DNA from: Eopsaltria australis
Lineage: Eukaryota > Chordata > Aves > Passeriformes > Petroicidae
Direction: 5' to 3'
Assembly: GCA_034509425.1 (NCBI GenBank)
Contig: JAVTVJ010000117.1
Span: forward strand, 620,001 to 684,000
Length of the DNA: 64,000 bases
Within the stretch, counting starts at the first letter, position 1. Each line of letters opens with the position of its first letter. Below are positions 24,001 to 35,199 of this stretch, piece after piece. Below the pieces are notes generated by a model. It searched no databases, was not told the origin of the DNA, and worked only from the letters and a program-made list of their open reading frames with translations. Both the position numbers and the translations under genes were made by a program.

Positions 24001-27000
24001 TTGTCCAATTTCTCTTCAGTTATAAGTTATTTAAATTAAAACTTCATTTCTTTTAGGCTGTTTTTAATTATTTTCACTTACCTATGGCAGAAAACTGTTA
24101 TGATTAAACTGTTGCTGTAACTATTGATGTCCTTAACCTGACCAGAAATAAGAAATGCAGTTACTGAGATACTTTTTATTGCTTATTCCTGACAACTGAA
24201 CTGCTGCTAAACAGTTAGGGATAACAGGGGAGATTCTGGAGATTAAAAGATGCTTCACTTATCTAATATGACTTATGAGGAGAATGTGGATGACACACTC
24301 TAATTCTGGACAAGATTTTGTTATTCACTGGAAGACAACACATTATTCTTTTGCTGAATTAGCAAATTTGAAAATCAAACTCTTTTGTTCTACAAAAATG
24401 TTTGCTGCCCTTAGATAGAGACCTATAGAGATGCATAGAGAATACCTTCAGCGAGCTGGTGTTACCTGAAAATCAAATTTCATGAGCAGACAGACATCAG
24501 AGAGAAATCTCATAGCTGACTTTTGTCAAAGCTTAAGACAAACATAGATTACAAAGGCTGCCAAAAACATTTCTCCATGGCAATATGAGAGCTTTCCTGC
24601 TTTTTCTAAAGACCTTCATTCTATCTATTCTTTTGCAGATATGATTTCCTAACTCTCACCAGCAATGGCACAGAAGACAGATCCCTGTAAGCTACCTATG
24701 AGTCAGACAGAAGGTTGACAGGAACATAGAAAGTGAATAACTTGCCTCAAATATATATAGCTGGCTCCTCACCAAACCCATTTTCCTATTGATGGTGAAA
24801 TATGGCACTGAGAGTAATGAGGCTGTTTAAAAAAACTTTCTCATGCTGCCATTGAATTTGTAATTATTATTATTATTCTCTTGTATTCAATACTTCTTGC
24901 AAATCCTCAGTGCTTATCCCATTCATATGCAGACACTCACCTTGAGGATGCTCTTAACACTCAGGGCTAAGTCTGCAGATTGTCAGCAAATTTGCAACCT
25001 TGTCAGTCCTTGGATTTCTAAGAGCTGTGGAACCCTGCTCCTGCCCCATTCTGATAATGATCCTTTAGAGTCATCAAAGTCTGTAGCTGTATAACATGAC
25101 TCAGAACAAATATCAGTCAGAGAAATCGTGTGAAATGATTGTCCAGAACAAAGAGAATAAGATTCATATTTCCTACATTTAGACATCTATCTCACTGCAG
25201 ACATCTGTGCCAGAGGTAGGTAAGTCGGGTCCTTTATTGCAGTCAGTAGAAAATAGGCATTTTCAGGATGAGATTCCCATCTCCTGAGGCAGTTTTTCCA
25301 GCACAGGTTGTGTGAATAGCTCCCTGGAAATGTCTATTTCTCTCTATTAAAACCCAACAAGCAAAAGAGCTTTGACAGGTAGGTCATACAAAGAGGTTCA
25401 AGCTCAGACAAGGGAAGCCTTATCAAGAAATCTGTCAATGACAAAGTTAATGACAGAGCCACATTCTGTGGTGGCTCTTGAGACGACAGCTTTGTCATAA
25501 CATATTCAATGTGTTAATGCTAATGTGCTTCTGAGAGGGAAAATAATTAATTGTATGGACTCTTTCAGCAGCAGAACTCAAACTGTTCACAAAGACTGCT
25601 CATGGATTTTATTTCTCTGGAGCTACAAGATGAGGAAACGTTTCATAACATAAAAATAAAAATTAGCACGCATTTTAAGAAATGAACGCACTTCTTATTT
25701 TACATATTTTATTGCATTTGCCTGTTATTAGTGATTAGCTTTTTGTGATATCAAGGCAAGTGATTTATTATGAACAAGTCCACAGATTTCAAAAGCTTAA
25801 TGGATTTGAACACATATTACTGCACTGTGCCAAAATGTGCATCCAACACATATTATTCATTATCCATTTATTTGTTATTATTCTCTTTCATGAATTTTAG
25901 TTCTGTAGTCATAGAGCAGATAAAATTTCACATATCTGACAACTGAAAACACAACATGAACAGTAAATACTTTGATGTGCAAATTAGGATGAAAATGATC
26001 TGGATAAATTATTCCTGTATTCTAATAATTGACTGAAAGAAAATAAGACAGGTTCTCTTACAGTTTGCTTAAGAGACAGGGAATTAAATTATAGATAGCA
26101 TTAATAATAAGTATAAAATAATTAATTTTAGTTCTTCTAAATATTTCACAAATTGAGTTTGCAAGAGGTTAAACTGAGATGCAGAACATTATTGTGTCCA
26201 TTCATTATTGATTAAATAGTAACTATGAACAAGACCAAAATTTTAGTGTGCACAACTCTGTACAAAACCATCTCTGTTGTATGAAAAACACAAACTGGAG
26301 ATAATCTTTGCAATAATAAATACCCATTTCCATGTTATTTTTCTAATGATGTTGTGCTTTCAGGTAATGTCATTAAATATCAGTTACTTTCTTATTGCAG
26401 TGATCAATACTCTTACGCAAAGAGAAGAAATGCTTGAGAGTTTAAATTAACACAATGTTGGTTTGCTTGTATGAATAATTAACTTCTTACCAGTGAATAT
26501 CACATCTTGACAAAGAAATAACATACAAACTAAATATTTTAAACTATTGAATGAGACTTTTGAGGCAATGTACATAATCTTATTTGGTTTCAGCTGAATC
26601 TAGAGGAATTGTTTTTCTTTACAAGTTCAAAGATGATGCCAGTGAAGTGGAACCAAATTCTGAAACCTTTGTAAAGTTGGTGCATTTTATTAAAAATCAA
26701 TTAATTAATGTACTTACATACAGGTAAGGTAAGAAAATATCTGTGGGACCAGTCATTATCTGTATCATAAAGGTTGCTTTAATAAAGAATAACAGTAATA
26801 GAGATGTATGTTCACATGCCACCAAGACCAAAAGAACGAGAAGAGTAGATTTGCTATCTGTGAATGCGTAAGATAAAATACCCTGATATTTTGAATCCTT
26901 GAGAAGAGGCCTTTTTGAGTCCATAATTTTCTCTCTTCTGTCCTGTCCTCTCATGTCATCTCCAAAATACTTCAGTCAGCATTGATCATGTCTGAAAATT

Positions 27001-27335
27001 ATATTGTGTTTAGATATTTTTATTGAATAAATTATTATTTCTGAATTATTTTAATATTGTTCTATTTTTATTTCTACCATAGAGTGTTACCTCAGCCAGA
27101 GGTACATGTAGGCTATTTACTCCTTAAACAGGCACAACCTGGAGCACATTTCTCTCCAGAATTTGCAAACCACTGTGTCAAATAAAATCAACATCACTCA
27201 TCTATTTGGTGAAGCCTATATCATTTTTCCAAGAACACTGCAAGCAATTTGCAGTCACTCAGCTCTGAAGTTTTTAACATTTTATTGTACACTTTGAACA
27301 CTTTTGTGCTACACAATTCTGTCTCGCTTCTTGCT

Positions 27336-27340
<5 letters not shown>
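18092..27340. other. long unique AT-rich stretch without a gene
   Basis: More than 9 kb with no recognisable repeat family, RNA gene or coding exon. Frames up to 111 codons (18916-19251) show no domains. Within it lie a 10-bp hairpin at 21993-22016 and AT-rich, low-CpG blocks at 20640-20830 and 25660-25880 that resemble conserved non-coding elements in style. An 85-codon Leu-rich frame on the minus strand (26697-26954) has a hydrophobic run but no further support. Confidence 0.5.
21993..22016. repeat. perfect 10-bp hairpin, GGGG loop
   Basis: AAACAGGCAT (21993-22002) and its reverse complement ATGCCTGTTT (22007-22016) flank GGGG. The arms are of mixed composition, so chance is less likely than for AT-only arms. 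No U-tract follows. Confidence 0.9.
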
Positions 27341-27366
<26 letters not shown>

Positions 27367-27397
27367 GTTTTGTTTTGTTTTGTTTTGTTTTGTTTTG
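27341..27397. repeat. T26 tract followed by (GTTTT)n
   Basis: Twenty-six uninterrupted T residues (27341-27366) are followed by six GTTTT units. A T/G-rich stretch then continues to about 27460. Read on the minus strand this is (AAAAC)n followed by a long poly(A). That could be the expanded tail of a retrocopy, but no source transcript is recognisable beside it. The hydrophobic Phe/Val/Leu frames here are artefacts. Confidence 0.95.
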
Positions 27398-28674
27398 CTT
27401 TTTGGGGTTGGGTTGTTTGTTTAGTTTTTATTTTGTTTTGGTTTGTTTTTTACTCTCATGTTGTTCCTTGTAAGCTTTTTCATTAGGAACATCTTTAAAA
27501 CTGCAGCTTCAGCAGATGTCCCAAGACAAAGGTGGCACAATGAAATGATGAAGCAAGCCCTTCAAAAGGATGAATGTTGCTAAACAATTTGTTCACATAC
27601 ATCTCTGTCTAGCTGCTTAACTTGCTTTTAGAGGGGAAGATTGACCCAATTTTCTCTTCATTTGTATGCTTCTAGTGCACTGATTCATGCATCATAGAAT
27701 TTAAATTATCTTCCCTCGTACTGCGAGCTAAAATGTAGTCTTATCTGAAAGTCCATTTCTTCTTAAAATACTCATTCATCACATATACCAATGTATTTCT
27801 AAAAACATATGTCCATAAAATGGATATAATGGACTCATGTCCTGTTATTTCAGAGAAGTTAATTGAAACATTGTTCTGGCAGCAAACACTACACTATAAA
27901 ACCTGGAGTTTTGGAACCATTTTGCAAAACCTACAGAAAGATGAGGGGATCTTCCTTAGGCAGATACCAACCTTCCACAAGATCCTGGGAGTCTCCTTGA
28001 GCTGTGAGAGACATTGGGGGTGAGTGCTGACGGAAAGACAGCTCAGATCTGGTACTGATGATCTTCCTGATCTGAGCAGAACAGTGTGTGTAGAGAAAGA
28101 AGAAATGACACCTGTGTTCAATATTGTAAAGGTACCACCTTGGATTCAAGTTGTTTTTGGGGCACAGACTTCAGGAAGTTGGAGGGCTGCCTCAGGATTA
28201 CTGTGACATCCTTTTCTTCACAAGGCATCCCCATTTTGGTTAGTCTTGAACATGTGAAAGATTATAGATTGATGGACATTCCTTAGCAAGTTTGGCCACT
28301 CTCCTGTGCCCTAAACAAGGAAATTGAATTTACATGGTGTTTCACGCACGTTGTCTTGTGTTCTATTGTTAAGGATGAGTGTATAGAAAACTAAAGATTC
28401 TGTATGATTAGATTTACTAGTTAAAACTAACTTTTGAGGGGTCAGGTCCATGTGACTTTCAGACTTCAAATTCACAGCATTTCTAGCTGCTGAATTTGTC
28501 ACAAATTATTTTGCAGACTTTAATATTACAATGGCAATTATCTACTTAATGAAGTGTTTTCTAGTCTGGACTGAGCTTTCTCCACAGAATCATTTTCACA
28601 GAGGAACAGGTGGCAACATCCTTCTTTCTTACAAACAGGAGGCCTATTTGTTCTCTTGGGGTTGGTTTTTTTTT
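27398..28674. other. unique DNA with exon-like segment
   Basis: 27855-28019 is bounded by an acceptor-like TTATTTCAG and a donor-like GTGAGTG and is open on the plus strand, but the 67-residue frame (27820-28023) matches nothing I know. Several overlapping short frames lie on both strands between 27820 and 28290. Confidence 0.4.
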
Positions 28675-28696
28675 GGGGGGGGGTGGGGTTTGGGGG
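28675..28696 (+). repeat. G-rich run of G-quadruplex type
   Basis: The plus strand reads G9, T, G4, TTT, G5. This supplies four runs of at least four G with loops of 1-3 bases (the G9 splits as G4-G-G4). It sits between two T tracts. The frames across it (28531-28764 plus and 28538-28849 minus) are low-complexity artefacts. Confidence 0.9.
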
Positions 28697-28894
28697 TTTT
28701 TTATTATTGTTGTTTCTTGCTTTATTTCTTTGGTTTTGGAGAGGAAAAGGAGTTAGCCTTGTAGAAATCAAAGTTTTATACTTACAGTGATCCAGAGCAA
28801 GAGTGCAACAGTTAGGACATGGCAAAGGTAGAGCAATATATAAATTCAATATTTAAAGGGAGCTGATAAGAGTTTCAAGTAGAACCTGTAGTAG

Positions 28895-29149
28895 TAGCAC
28901 AAAGAACAATGACTTCAAACTAGAACAGGGTATATTTAGGTCAGGAATAAGGAAGAAATTTTTCATGATGAAGCACTGGAACAGGTCACCCAGAGAGGTG
29001 GTGGTTGCCTGCAAACATTCAAGGTCAGATTGGATGAGTCTCTGAGTAACCTGATCTGGTTGAAGAAGTCACTGCTCATTGCAGGGGCATTGGACTAGAT
29101 GACCTCTAAAGGTCCCTTCCCATCAAAACTACTCTATGATTCTATGAAT
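28895..29149 (+). mobile_element. CR1 LINE 3' end
   Basis: In order: a TTCAAACTAGAACAGGGTAT block, AGGAAGAAATTTTTCATGAT, GAAGCACTGGAACAGGTCAC, CCAGAGAGGTGGTGGTTGCC, ATTGGACTAGATGACCTCTA, AGGTCCCTTCCCATCAAAAC, and a good tail CTCTATGATTCTATGAATC. The tail preserves two octamer units. No coding region remains. Confidence 0.93.
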
Positions 29150-32100
29150 CACCAGTTTTCTCACCAGTTTCATGTATCTTTCTCTTATTATTCTTATCTT
29201 TGCCTTGAGAAACTCCTGTATGTTAACACAGCAACCTTAGACACAGAAAGAAGTAGTTTATTGCATAAGGAGTCACATTTGGCTCAACAGGATAGAACAC
29301 TCAGATTAAAAATTACTGGTTCCCTCCTTGTTCTTAATGTTACAAACCAGCAGAAATAGTGAAGGACAAAAAGTAAGGAAAGGTCAAAGATATCCCAACT
29401 GTTGTAAGTGACATGCTTCAGATTTGATTTCAGATTAATTTGGACATTTAAACTAGATTTCTCCTGAAATGAAGCAGTTAATCTACCCTCAAACATCATT
29501 AATAGAAAAGAGGTCAAAAACAAACTTACATCTTCATCTGAGTACCTGAGAAATACAAGATTGGAAAGCAACGAATAAAATCACTAGAATGACCATTTGA
29601 AGCCAGATATGTGGATGTAAAAACATGAGTGAACCCTGTTTGACCTGAAATCCATAAATGTTTTTCCAATGCTGATTCAGTGCGTCAGTTCCCAGTAATG
29701 TTATGTTGCATGAGTTTCTCGCAGTGTCCATAGACCTTTGTTCTGATCTGTGTTATCAGCATTACAAGACTGGATTTTTAGGGTCAAAAAGAAAGAAAAG
29801 CTATACAGAAAGGAAAAAGAATGTTTTTGTGCTTGTGTTTTCTGCTGGAGATAAAAAGACAATGAAGAATAAGGAAATATTCTTTAAAGTTGTGTTCTAA
29901 ACACTGTTAATATCATATTTCACCTCAGATAGCTGAAGTAAAAGGTGTCAAATACATAAAAGGAAAGAATAGGGAGCTGCCAAAATGCTATTCTGCTGGA
30001 CAAAGGAATATTTTCCTTAGAACTCTTTCTGTAATGAAACTCATAATGGATGAGAACTGTGAGACAGGAATTTACTGTCATTTTCTCCAGTCAAGCAGAG
30101 GAATAAGGTAAAACTGACTACTCTAATCAGCCCTGTCTCGTTCAAATCATCTGATAGTGTTTGGTTCAGAGCACAGAGCCTCTGTAAGAAAACACACAGG
30201 GAGAAGATGTCATTTTCAAAGAGCAGCTTTCTGCTTGCACACCCTGCAGCAGATTAGCTTCTTGCAGCTAAAAGGGCACTGGGGCTCTTCAGTTGCCTCT
30301 CCCAGCCCCAGAGCTGGCTGTGCTATTCCCTTACTATCAGCTTTGTCCTCTAAGAAAAGTTTTTACCCAGTCCTTGAGAATGGTAAATGATGGAAGAACA
30401 AAAGGTTTTATCTTTATTCTCTGCATGAACACCTGGCACAACTTTGTCTCTTGTATTCAATCTCCAACTACTGGCATAAGAAATTTGAGCAGTGTATTTT
30501 TGTCATCTATATTTTTTCAAGATGCCATTTTTGCTGAAGGCAATCAGCTTTAAGTAAAATGCCTTTAATGAGAGAAAGGAGAATATCAGAAGAAAAGACT
30601 GGGGAAATATGTGTTTCAGGATAAGGACATCTCAGTATTAGATGTCAGGGAAAAGTGAAATCTAACTTCACACATCTCTGTAAAAGGCATTTACTTAGGC
30701 AGTCATTAGGATTTATTCCAAAGGATCTTTAACTCATCTTTCAGGAAACAGCAGGGCGAAGTCCTGAAAGGAACCATATCAAAGAAACATGCTGTAATGC
30801 AGGGACAAATTATCTTATTTGAAAAGGGGTATAGGATCTTCCTACCTGCTGGGCTTAATTTAAAATATAGTGATGCATTATGGTAGGGAAAAAATAGAGC
30901 AAAAAATGAAATGAGCTGTTTTGCTGTATGTTTCTGTACTGCTTTATTTTCATTTCATCAATAACTGAAATAGCAGAAAAAAAAGTTATGGAAGGTCATG
31001 TCCTGGAATTATTCTTTAAAATGATCCCTGAAACATGTTAATTGGGCTGTATGGAGAGACTTGGCCAGGTTTGCTTACAGGAACATTGTCACAGTGTCTG
31101 TTCACTGGTTGCTTTGGGTAAGGAATAATCTTCCTACTGAGAATTATTATTCCTTCAGCTATGATCAGTCATTGGGTGTTGAGGTAGAATATTTTAGGAC
31201 ATATAAAATAGCACAAGACTCCTGCATTTTAGCAAATGAGCTGCAAAAGAGGTACCTTTAGTTACCAACAATAACAATTGTCTCCAAATTCAGGGTGCTT
31301 GCCTTCAAGCAAATATTTTAGAAAAATCTCAGTTTTCCTTCAAGTTGGGGACTGCCCTTGAATGCTGTTCAAAGACAACGAGCTGCAAATGGAACCTAAC
31401 ACAATACATTAATTAATGCTCTGTTGAAATGTGAATGCAGATCAATGGGCCAAGATAGAGAATTGTATAATGCCTTCTCTTTAGCTGTTTTTCAGTTGAG
31501 TTCCTTGAGGAGTTGCAATTTGCCAAGTGTCAGTCACACTGATGTATTAATGAGCCAGGCTTTACTAGCAGGCAGTGTCAGTAGGAGCTGGTGGGGAGGA
31601 AACAGGATGGGATGTGATTCAGTGAACCATGGCTAGAGCAAGAGGACAAATCTGAAGCAGGGCTTTCACTGAAAAATTCTGATTTTTCCAAGTGGAAATT
31701 TTAAGAAGAGCAGCCAACACTGGAATGCACTGGGAATTTTCTCAGCCTCATGATAGAAATGATCAAAGCAAAGAAGTCCTGAGATTAACTAACTACCCAA
31801 GTGCCAGTGTATTCAGCCGTGAGAGACCTCATTTCAAACTTCTGCTTAATATGATTCAGATCAAAGTCTCCTTCATTCTAGCTGAATGCCCTAAATTCCA
31901 TATTATAAAGCAATTCTCTCTTTACCTAAGTGAATGTATAATTATTCTAGATAGAGAGAAAATCAGAGAAATTCAATTTAAAGTATAAAATACTAAAGAG
32001 AGCCTACATCACAAACATCTCCAAATATAAAACCTATTTTTTAAAGAGAGACTTCACTGTGGGTCTTCCAGACTGTTTTAGCATTCTGGTATCTAAGATC

Positions 32101-34427
32101 TTGTCTAAAGATGAGGCAGTTTCACAAAATAAAGGCTTTGGTTTCATCCTGATATAGAATGTGACTTTTTTGCTTTGATGGATGGGAGGAGACCTTGCAA
32201 CCCTGCTCTATTTTTGTATGTCTTTTTTTTCTAAGATATCCTGAAAACACTAAGCAAAACTGTGCTCATTATTGCAAACCAATTATTTGCAACCTCAGGC
32301 AACTTTATGAACTACGTTTTATTTTAATCTTGGGCTCCCTAACTTTCCTTCAATTCAAGTGCTAAATTGAAATAGTTCCTCCACTCCTGAATTATCTGTG
32401 CAGCTTGGAAAAATATTTCCTGAAAAAAAAAGGTTAGTAATTGTCTGTTTAACAAAATAAATGTTTACCTCAAAAATTTTTTCCTGTTTCTTCCTTTCTT
32501 TGATCTTCCCTTAAAGAATTTGCTTTAATCAGAGTTAGTAACCAGGACATGGAAACAGTAACCTATCTACTTATCAATGGGGAGTTCTAACTATACATTT
32601 ACTTAGGCATTCAAGCTACATGGCAGGTCTCAGCTGCTTATTGATTTTACTGCATTAAAATAGATGGTTTTGTTTAGCATTGAAAAAGTGAACAATTTTC
32701 CTGACACCAACCACTTGTTTAATAGTCTTGGAATAATCTATATTTCATTAAAATGATGACTTATAACACCCAAGCACTCTCCTGTCTTCTTAACTATTGA
32801 TTTAAGGCAGTTTAACACTTCTGCACTATATAATAAATTGGTCTGGACTAGCAGCACTTTGTTATAAAGTCATTCTTAACTATATAAACACAAAATTGGC
32901 ATATTTTAGAGATGTTCCTCAGATTAGTTTCTGGGAAAGGATCTTTCCCACCAAAACAGAGTCGTTACTTTTTTTTTTAAAAGCCGCATAAAACTTTTAG
33001 GTAAGTAGAAGTTACCACAATCAATATTCATAGCATGATTTATAGGAGAAAGAAGCTTTCTACTAAATCCTGACCGTAAACCCAGTACTGTGAAGTATTT
33101 AGTACAGTAATCCATCTCATAGATATTTTAAACTGGGCATTAATGGTGCTCAAAAGTCGAGTGACAGTGAATCAGCTGTATTAAGGAGTAGTTAGGAACT
33201 TTATTACTGGAAATGATTCAAACATACCTAAGCCCTTCACCCCTTTATTCTCCAATCAGTGACTTCTTATTTTCCCATATTTTTTCCTGATCACTTTCTT
33301 AGCTGCTCATATCACTAAAGCCTTGCTTTGACGTGGTGGAGTAGATTCATCCTCCTTCAGCTTACGAGAAGGAAAGAGCAGAAAGAAGCAGGTTTCAAAC
33401 CTAATCTGGTTTATAAGCTGCCAGCAGGTACTCCCCTGCTATTGTCATTCCATTCCAATTCACCTGAAGAAATCAAAACAGACACGGTTAAGAGATTGCA
33501 AAATTATTTTCATAGAAGTTTTCAGGGGAAACCCAAAAGAATGCGAGAGAAACTCCACTGGAGAAATTAGTCACTCCCACACTTACAACAGGGTGATAAT
33601 ACTTCAAATATGTTGCTCTCTTCCCTTAAGGATTCATGTCTTAATTCAATAGCAGGATTTAGTCAGAGGGTAGCTACAAATCTGTTGCTCTTTCATAGGA
33701 CAGCTAGCATTGCAATGAAGAAAAGTATTCACTACAGAATAAGACAGCATTTTGCAGACAGACAATTTTGCTACTTCTCAAGACATGCAAACAGTTATTT
33801 CCTCCTTTTGCCCATTTAGAAAGAGAAACAAGGGGAAGAAAACAGCTCATTTTAAGTAGAAAAATGTGATGACTAAAGTAGAGAGATGTTCAGAAAGAGC
33901 CAGATGTGGTTTGAAACCTTTTTTCCTTGTAAATTGAACTTCGAAATGATGGCAGCCCTGAGAGGCAGTAGAGTGATATTATTATTTTAGCTTTTCAGAG
34001 AAGAACATCAAGAGTGCAGAGACTTGAAGTCAAGCAACAATCACTTACTCTTTGAGAAATCCATAGACAGAAATTACTGTTGTTCTCTAATCATCCAAGA
34101 TTTATTTTCAACTTTCCTGGACAAACAATCACACACCTTTCTCCTGTGCAAGGGAGAAACATAATATCAGCAATTCCTCCACATGATCTTACACTCACAC
34201 ATTTGCAGTAGGTTTGATGCTGTCCTACTGCACAAGATATAATCATGTAAACAGTGCTGCTCGTACAGCAGAGTTTGGAAAATTCTGTGAAGAATTAGCC
34301 CTGTGGCACAAGAGCCAAGAAAATGCAGAAAGAATACCAAAAATATTGCACGACCAGTGTGACTCATGACATTCACTCTAATACAGGTTTTCTACATCCA
34401 TCAGCTGATAAGAACAGAGCAGTGTGA
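29150..34427. other. unique AT-rich DNA
   Basis: No gene or repeat family recognised over about 5.3 kb. Frames up to 98 codons (31692-31988) show no domains. 30157-30400 is less AT-rich and open in two plus-strand frames but has no recognisable product. Confidence 0.5.
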
Positions 34428-34519
34428 TGTCCCACCCTTAAGGGAGTACTCAAGACTCATAGATGCTTGTGACCAAAAGGAATGACAAAAGTCAGAGGGT
34501 CTGCAAAAGCTTACAAAGT

Positions 34520-34525
34520 TTTATT
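34520..34525 (-). promoter_or_regulatory. LTR polyadenylation signal
   Basis: TTTATT on the plus strand is AATAAA on the LTR strand, downstream of the TATA box and about 90 bases before the LTR 3' end. Confidence 0.45.
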
Positions 34526-34746
34526 AATAAGTTATGCATTTACCATGGAAATTAGTAGAAGTTAGTCCCTTATCTGCTAGTATAGGTACAGAGCAGTGTG
34601 TTTTGGATAAAGGGTAGGGTGGAAGGAAACTGAGAGGGATGGATTAAAAAGGGGGAGAGTAAAAGGAAGAATGGAAGAATGAGAGAGATCACCAGTCCTG
34701 GCTCCAGCATCAATCCAGCTGATGGAGTGTCTAAGGTCCTGGGTAC

Positions 34747-34754
34747 CTTTTATA
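34747..34754 (-). promoter_or_regulatory. LTR TATA box
   Basis: CTTTTATA on the plus strand is TATAAAAG on the LTR strand, about 440 bases from the LTR 5' end, as expected for a U3 promoter. Present activity is unknown. Confidence 0.45.
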
Positions 34755-35199
34755 GATGTTTTTCCCATCTTGGAGAAAAGTTTCTTGCTTTCTATGAAAA
34801 TCAGTTCTCATGCTCAGTCCATTCTTCTGGACTTTTCTGGAAATAGGTCAGAGGGTTTTGGGGTCTTGGGTGGACTTGACCCCCCCACTTACAGACCATG
34901 CCCTGTTCTCAGCATCATTCCTGCACCTGCATTGTGCTATGTTATCTCCAGGAAACAGAACAAGGACATTTGTTCTGGAAAGGTGCTGCCTTACCTCAGT
35001 ATGGCCCCTGCTCCAGCTGCATCCTGTCCTTTCTCACAACATGTTCTTACCAGCAATCCTTGGCTGGCTTCACAGCCACCCAGCTATCAGTGTTTTGGAC
35101 ATGAACATTAGCTCCTTTACCTTCCAGACAACAGCAGAAGGCCACAACCAGTCCAAGTTACTCATGTGGGTTTTAAGAAATTCATAGACATTACAGTGA

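Larger units (their letters stand above)
34428..35195 (-). mobile_element. solo LTR of an endogenous retrovirus with GTGA target duplication
   Basis: The element starts with TGTCCC and ends with ATTACA, so the termini are TGT...ACA. It is flanked on both sides by GTGA (34424-34427 and 35196-35199), a 4-bp target-site duplication. On the minus strand a TATAAAAG box (complement of 34747-34754) is followed some 230 bases later by AATAAA (complement of 34520-34525). This is the order expected of U3-R-U5. The length, 768 bp, fits an LTR. No internal retroviral sequence is present, so recombination between two LTRs has removed it. A 4-bp duplication suits an ERV1/gammaretrovirus-like class, but that is inference. 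Three overlapping frames (34722-35187, up to 129 codons) lie on the opposite strand and have no known function. Confidence 0.75.

Noticed and set aside
26697..26954. 85-codon minus-strand frame with a hydrophobic run
   Set aside because: Leu-rich runs are expected from A/T-rich codons. There is no signal-peptide layout, neighbour or homology to support a membrane protein.
28531..28849. Gly/Phe/Trp-rich plus and Lys/Asn/Pro-rich minus frames
   Set aside because: Products of the G-run and T-run low-complexity DNA.
34722..35187. Three overlapping plus-strand frames up to 129 codons
   Set aside because: Antisense to the solo LTR, with no domain recognised.
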